Part shown: positions 60,896 to 64,000 of the stretch, one piece after another | Layout of the letters: each line of letters starts with the position of its first letter | Position numbering within the stretch: the stretch's first letter is position 1 | NCBI GenBank assembly: GCA_002305165.1 | Contig: DBQI01000065.1 | Location: forward strand, 109,707 to 173,706 | Length of the DNA: 64,000 nucleotides | Source: Armatimonadetes bacterium UBA1398 | GTDB lineage: Bacteria; Armatimonadota; Zipacnadia; UBA1398 | Reading direction: 5' to 3' | Notes under the pieces: model-generated | What the model was told of the DNA's origin: nothing | Databases searched by the model: none | What the model saw: the letters and a program-made list of their open reading frames with translations, nothing else | Made by a program: the position numbers and the translations under genes

Positions 60896-61069
60896 GTGGC
60901 CCATGTGATTGACGCGGATACGTGCATCTCTTGCGGCGCCTGTGAGGCGGTCTGCCCCGAGAGCGCTATCTCCGAGGGCGACGGCGCCTATGTCATCGAT
61001 GCCGCGAAGTGCACCGACTGCGGCACGTGCGTCGGGGAGTGCGCCGTCGAGGCTATCTCCGGCCCGTAA
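60896..61069 (+). CDS. Ferredoxin, 2[4Fe-4S] type
   Basis: 57 residues, a complete clostridial-type ferredoxin. Both cluster motifs are intact: CISCGACEAVCPESAI and CTDCGTCVGECAVEAI (C-x2-C-x2-C-x3-C twice). Soluble low-potential electron carrier. GTG at 60896 has GGAGG upstream. It is followed by a long inverted repeat and then the CXXCH peptide gene, a small redox cluster. Confidence 0.95.
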   Translation: MAHVIDADTCISCGACEAVCPESAISEGDGAYVIDAAKCTDCGTCVGECAVEAISGP

Positions 61070-61093
61070 GCACCCTCTCACGCTGGGTACGAT

Positions 61094-61136
61094 GAAGCTC
61101 CCGCTGGCTGCCGCGAAGGCACTCCGCGGGAGCTTC
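61094..61136. terminator. Inverted repeat after ferredoxin gene
   Basis: gaagctcccgc (61094-61104) with gcgggagcttc (61126-61136), an 11-bp perfect stem with a 21-base loop. No T-run. A 21-codon frame beginning MKLPLAAAKALRG (61093) coincides with it, but there is no ribosome-binding site, so I treat it as a terminator or regulatory stem rather than a gene. Confidence 0.4.
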
Positions 61137-61254
61137 GTCGTGTACGGCGAGAAGTAATCGCCGCCCGAGATAGCCATTCCGTACTCCATTTGGCCCCGCC
61201 TGTGAGGCATAACTCCGGTGGTCGGGGGTGTGTCACGCGAGGAGATGAGTACTG

Positions 61255-61479
61255 ATGCCCCACACCCCTCCCATGGGTGAGAGTACGCCGGAACTCGAGC
61301 GGCTCGCCAGCAAGGGCGCTTGGGTGGCCCCCCTGTTGACCTTCATCGGGATCGTCGCGGTGCTGCTCGCCGGCGGATACGGCTGGGCCAGGAACCACGT
61401 CGATGCCGTGTCCGATGCCCCGGGCCACTCGGTGAACTGCCTGGACTGCCACGGTTCGGGCGCACCCGCAGCCGAGTAG
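61255..61479 (+). CDS. Small membrane-anchored monohaem c-type protein
   Basis: 74 residues. One membrane helix (WVAPLLTFIGIVAVLLAGGY) separates a short N-terminal part from a C-terminal tail with a single CXXCH motif (VNCLDCHGSG), which would lie outside the membrane and could bind haem c. No other domain. Its position between a ferredoxin and a DsbD/CcdA-type thiol transporter is consistent with a redox or cytochrome-maturation role, but that is inference. It is the second CXXCH sequence in the window (see 2835). Confidence 0.7.
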   Translation: MPHTPPMGESTPELERLASKGAWVAPLLTFIGIVAVLLAGGYGWARNHVDAVSDAPGHSVNCLDCHGSGAPAAE

Positions 61480-61488
61480 CGGCGCCTC

Positions 61489-62133
61489 TCAGGCGGGCTC
61501 GAACAGCCAGGGCACCGCATCGGGCAGGCGATGGATCGCGTCGATCACCACATCATCCGCGCGGTCTCCGTGCGCCACTCCGCCAACGAGCACGGTGCTC
61601 ATGCCAAGGTCCCTCGCGGGCGCGAGGAAGCGCCGGGTGTCCTCGACCATAGTGACCTTTGTGGCGTCGTCCACGCCCAGGGCGTGGAGAGCGCCCTCAT
61701 AGGCGGCGGGATCGGGCTTGCCGCGGTAGCCGGTCTCCTCGATGGTGTAGACACGCTCGAAGGCGCCGGCCACGCCGAGGGCTTCGAGGACGCCCCAGGC
61801 GTGGCCGCGCGGGGCGTTCGTGAAGGCGGCGACCCGGGCGGTGATCCGGCCAAGCATGGCCCTGAGCCGCTCGTCGGGCCGAAGGTAGTCGCGCGGGTCG
61901 ACGGCGGAGAGGAAGCCGTAGTAGACGTCGGGGTCGACGCCGTGGAGGGCGATCAGCCCTCGCAGGGTGGAACCGTGGGCGCGGAGGGTGCGGCTGCGCA
62001 GGCTGTCGGCGGCCTCGATGTCGAGGCCGAGGTGCTCGGCCACGAACTCGGTGATGCGGCGATCCAGGCGCTCGGTCAGGAGGCACCCTCTCGGGTAGAG
62101 GGTGCCGTCGATGTCGAAGAGGGCGACTCGCAC
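61489..62133 (-). CDS. HAD-superfamily hydrolase
   Basis: 214-residue HAD phosphatase. The four motifs are visible: ALFDIDGTLYPRG (nucleophile Asp), AAFTNAPRGHAWG (motif II), TGYRGKPDPAAYEGALHALG (motif III Lys) and TMVEDTRRFLAPARDLG (motif IV). The DGTLYP start is characteristic of pyrimidine-5'-nucleotidase-like members. GTG at 62133 is 4 bases after the DsbD-like gene stop, so the two are one operon. Confidence 0.88.
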   Translation of the reverse strand: MRVALFDIDGTLYPRGCLLTERLDRRITEFVAEHLGLDIEAADSLRSRTLRAHGSTLRGLIALHGVDPDVYYGFLSAVDPRDYLRPDERLRAMLGRITARVAAFTNAPRGHAWGVLEALGVAGAFERVYTIEETGYRGKPDPAAYEGALHALGVDDATKVTMVEDTRRFLAPARDLGMSTVLVGGVAHGDRADDVVIDAIHRLPDAVPWLFEPA

Positions 62134-62137
62134 GGCA

Positions 62138-64000
62138 TCACTCCCCCGCGGCCGTGCGGGCGAGCTCCTGGGCGGCATCGTCACCGGGCCACTCCCCTTG
62201 GTAGATGATCTCCCCATCGAGGTTGATGAAGACGAAGACGGGGCTGCGTGAGTCCTCGGGCGCGAAGGCGAGCCGGGCCGCGTGGTCGGGGTCGAAAACG
62301 ACATCGTGCGCCATCTCGTTCTCGCTGGCCCACACGGCGGCTTCCTCGGCGCTCGTGGCGCCGCTGACGCCCAGGACCTTCAGCCACTCGGAGTTCGCCT
62401 CGGCCACGGTGTTGACGGTGGCGATGGCGTCGGTGACCTCCCACGCCTCGCCCGCATAGAGGGCGAGGAGGATGCCGTACTGGCCACGCCAGTCGCCGAG
62501 GGTGAAGGCGCCGCCGACGCTATCTTGCAGGCTCACGGTGGGGGCCGGGTTCCCCTCCCCCGCAGAGGCGTCGATCACAGTGCCTGGGGCAAGGGTGTAG
62601 GGGCCCTCACCCGGCTCGGCGGCCTCGCCCTCGATCATGCTCGCATCAACAGCGGCCTCGGACTCGGCGGCCTCAGCGGCAGTCTCCTCCGCGATCGCGA
62701 GGGTCCCAGAGGGTTCGCGAGCGTTCCCCTCGGCGATGAGGTCACCGATGTTGGTGGGGAAGCTCACGCTTCGGTAGAGGAGGGCGCCATCGCGGGCGAT
62801 GACGACGGTTAGGGGCAGGCCCATGGGATCCTCGGGGCTGTAGGCGGCGAGCAGATCGCCGCCCGTGTCGAACATGAGAGGGTACTTCACGCCGTGCTTG
62901 CCGGCCCAGCTCCGGGTGACGGCGGATGCTTGAGTCGTGCCGACTTCGAAGAAGAGGGCCTGTTCGCCGAACTGCCGGAAGGCCTCGTTGGCGTGGGGAA
63001 CCTCCTGCGGGCAGTTCTTGCACCACCCAGCCGAGAAGACGAGGACGAGGGTCCTCTGGGACCACAGGGCCGAGAGGCTCGCTCGGGAGTTGTCGCCCGC
63101 GAGGAGCGGCGCGTCGACGGCGGGATCCCCCGCCTTGGCCCCCACGGGAAGGGCCTGGAGGGAGCCGGGGACGATGGTATAGGGTGGCGGCCCCGCCTCG
63201 CCGACGGGAACGCCGGCCTCGACGCCCTGGCTCGCGGCCTGCTCCAGGGCGAGCTGCTCGGCGGCGCGGACCTTGGCGGTGGCGTGGAGGCTGCCGGCGT
63301 GGAAGAAGTAGCCGGCGGCGATGGCGAGCATGAGCCACCCAAAGACGCCCTTGATCTTGTCCATCCAGGCGCCCGCCTTGGGCATGGAGGAGAGGGCGCC
63401 GGAGAAGGTGCCGATGATGAGGAAGAGCACACCGAGGCCGAGGCCGAAGGTGAAGAGCATGGAAGCGCCGTAGGCGATGCGGCCGGTCTTGGCGATCTCG
63501 ACGGCGATAAGTCCGACGACGGGCGCGAGGCAGGGGCTCGCCACGGTGCCGAAGACCATGCCCGCAGCCAAGGCGCCCAGGTAGTTCCCGCCACGCCGAC
63601 GGCTCTGCCACTGCTGCAGCCCCGAGGGCATGGGGAGGGTGATGGTACCGAACATGACGAGGCCGAAGACGAGGCAGATGATGCCGATGCCCAGGGCCAC
63701 CCAGGGGTTCTGGGCGAGGGTGCCCTGGCCCAAGGCCCGCTCCGTCGCGCGGCCCAGGGCGGCCATGCCCGCGCCGAGGGTGGCGTACGTGAGGGCGATG
63801 CCCGTGCAGTAGGCGAGGGACAGGAAGAAGCCCTCCTTGGGGCCCTTCTTGGTCTGCCCGCCGATGACGGCGATGGTGACGGGGATCATGGGATAGACGC
63901 ACGGGGTGAGGCTAGCCAGGATGCCCGCCAGGAAGACGAAGAGGTAGGCGATGGGGGAACCGCTGGCCAAGGCCTCGGCCACACGCGAGGAGAGTCCGTC
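62138..64000 (-). CDS. DsbD/CcdA-type thiol:disulfide transporter with thioredoxin domains, 5' end outside window
   Basis: At least 620 residues, open to the window edge; a GTG at 63982 could start it but lacks a site, and relatives have a few more residues, so it is shown as partial. Eight membrane helices (CcdA core) carry the two essential cysteines in TPCVYPMIP and ASPCLAPVVG. A first thioredoxin-like domain has the W-C-x-x-C motif SAGWCKNCPQEVPH. A second thioredoxin-like domain near the C terminus (SPVFVFINLDGEIIYQGEW) lacks cysteines. Such proteins carry reducing power across the membrane, for example to cytochrome c maturation; the CXXCH peptide is next door. Confidence 0.88.
   Translation of the reverse strand, partial: DGLSSRVAEALASGSPIAYLFVFLAGILASLTPCVYPMIPVTIAVIGGQTKKGPKEGFFLSLAYCTGIALTYATLGAGMAALGRATERALGQGTLAQNPWVALGIGIICLVFGLVMFGTITLPMPSGLQQWQSRRRGGNYLGALAAGMVFGTVASPCLAPVVGLIAVEIAKTGRIAYGASMLFTFGLGLGVLFLIIGTFSGALSSMPKAGAWMDKIKGVFGWLMLAIAAGYFFHAGSLHATAKVRAAEQLALEQAASQGVEAGVPVGEAGPPPYTIVPGSLQALPVGAKAGDPAVDAPLLAGDNSRASLSALWSQRTLVLVFSAGWCKNCPQEVPHANEAFRQFGEQALFFEVGTTQASAVTRSWAGKHGVKYPLMFDTGGDLLAAYSPEDPMGLPLTVVIARDGALLYRSVSFPTNIGDLIAEGNAREPSGTLAIAEETAAEAAESEAAVDASMIEGEAAEPGEGPYTLAPGTVIDASAGEGNPAPTVSLQDSVGGAFTLGDWRGQYGILLALYAGEAWEVTDAIATVNTVAEANSEWLKVLGVSGATSAEEAAVWASENEMAHDVVFDPDHAARLAFAPEDSRSPVFVFINLDGEIIYQGEWPGDDAAQELARTAAGE

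Noticed and set aside
61093..61158. 21-codon frame starting MKLPLAAAKALRG
   Set aside because: No ribosome-binding site and coincides with an 11-bp inverted repeat, which explains the sequence better.
1..64000. tRNA genes, CRISPR arrays, transposons or prophage
   Set aside because: No ggttcgaatcc-type T loops, no regularly spaced direct repeats with spacers, and no transposase, integrase or phage structural genes were found.

Overview
The window is high-GC, gene-dense bacterial DNA with about 57 protein-coding genes, one partial signal recognition particle RNA, at least two decayed genes and several regulatory or structured sites. The gene set suggests a free-living heterotroph that uses polysaccharides. 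It combines a large (Alu-domain type) SRP RNA, c-di-AMP synthesis (CdaA/CdaR), a PASTA-domain Ser/Thr kinase, an enzyme of the GH172 (DUF2961) family, two uroporphyrinogen-decarboxylase-like proteins, a Gfo/Idh/MocA oxidoreductase and many proteins starting with GTG or TTG. This mix is most reminiscent of Armatimonadota or a neighbouring candidate phylum. That placement is an inference from gene content only, since no rRNA or ribosomal protein is present.

Layout. 1-2.8 kb (+): SRP RNA, a PPC-domain protein, an RlmI-type rRNA methyltransferase and a cytidylate-kinase-like protein. 2.8-6.5 kb (-): a CXXCH remnant, an SDR oxidoreductase, a decayed gene and a secreted TPR protein. 6.7-8.6 kb (+): accD-accA behind a clear sigma-70 promoter. 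8.6-14.2 kb (-): a 46-residue membrane peptide, a GH172 enzyme, a Gfo/Idh/MocA dehydrogenase and a secreted unknown. 14.3-17.4 kb (-): the iron locus, a DtxR-FeoA fusion plus FeoB, with a tandem duplication of the promoter and 5' end of the regulator gene. 17.4-19.7 kb (-): ECF sigma factor, anti-sigma factor and RseB-like protein. 19.8-25.5 kb (+): alcohol dehydrogenase, LarE, NadB, ACT-domain protein, thioesterase and a URO-D-like protein. 25.5-32 kb (+): an AT-richer repeat-bearing spacer, a zinc-ribbon protein with a histone-H1-like tail, two paralogous proline-rich membrane proteins, a GH16 enzyme and two secreted unknowns.

32-50.3 kb is an 18-kb run on the minus strand. In transcription order it holds a Trm112-like protein, GT2 glycosyltransferase, O-antigen-ligase-like protein, AroQ, GH38 alpha-mannosidase, PheA, a fused SEDS-transpeptidase, PASTA kinase, sugar ABC importer (binding protein and two permeases, no ATPase), acyltransferase, an unknown and a Tat-exported sulfatase. 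Many of these genes overlap by 1-4 bases, so the run is probably a few translationally coupled operons linking cell-wall synthesis, aromatic precursors and glycan use. 50.4-64 kb: an ECF-like sigma factor behind three palindromic repeats, a URO-D-like protein, GH4 glycosidase, a candidate structured RNA ending in an intrinsic terminator, cdaA-cdaR, lepA-hemW, and a set of small secreted or redox proteins (Gly-rich protein, ferredoxin, monohaem CXXCH peptide) beside a HAD phosphatase and a DsbD/CcdA-type thiol transporter cut by the window edge.

No CRISPR array, tRNA, rRNA, transposase or phage gene was seen. The points most worth following up are the duplicated dtxR promoter, the candidate structured RNA near 53.8 kb, the triple palindrome upstream of the second sigma factor, the SEDS-transpeptidase fusion coupled to a PASTA kinase and importer, the altered AccA/AccD active-site loops, and a paralogue whose expected start codon is ATA.
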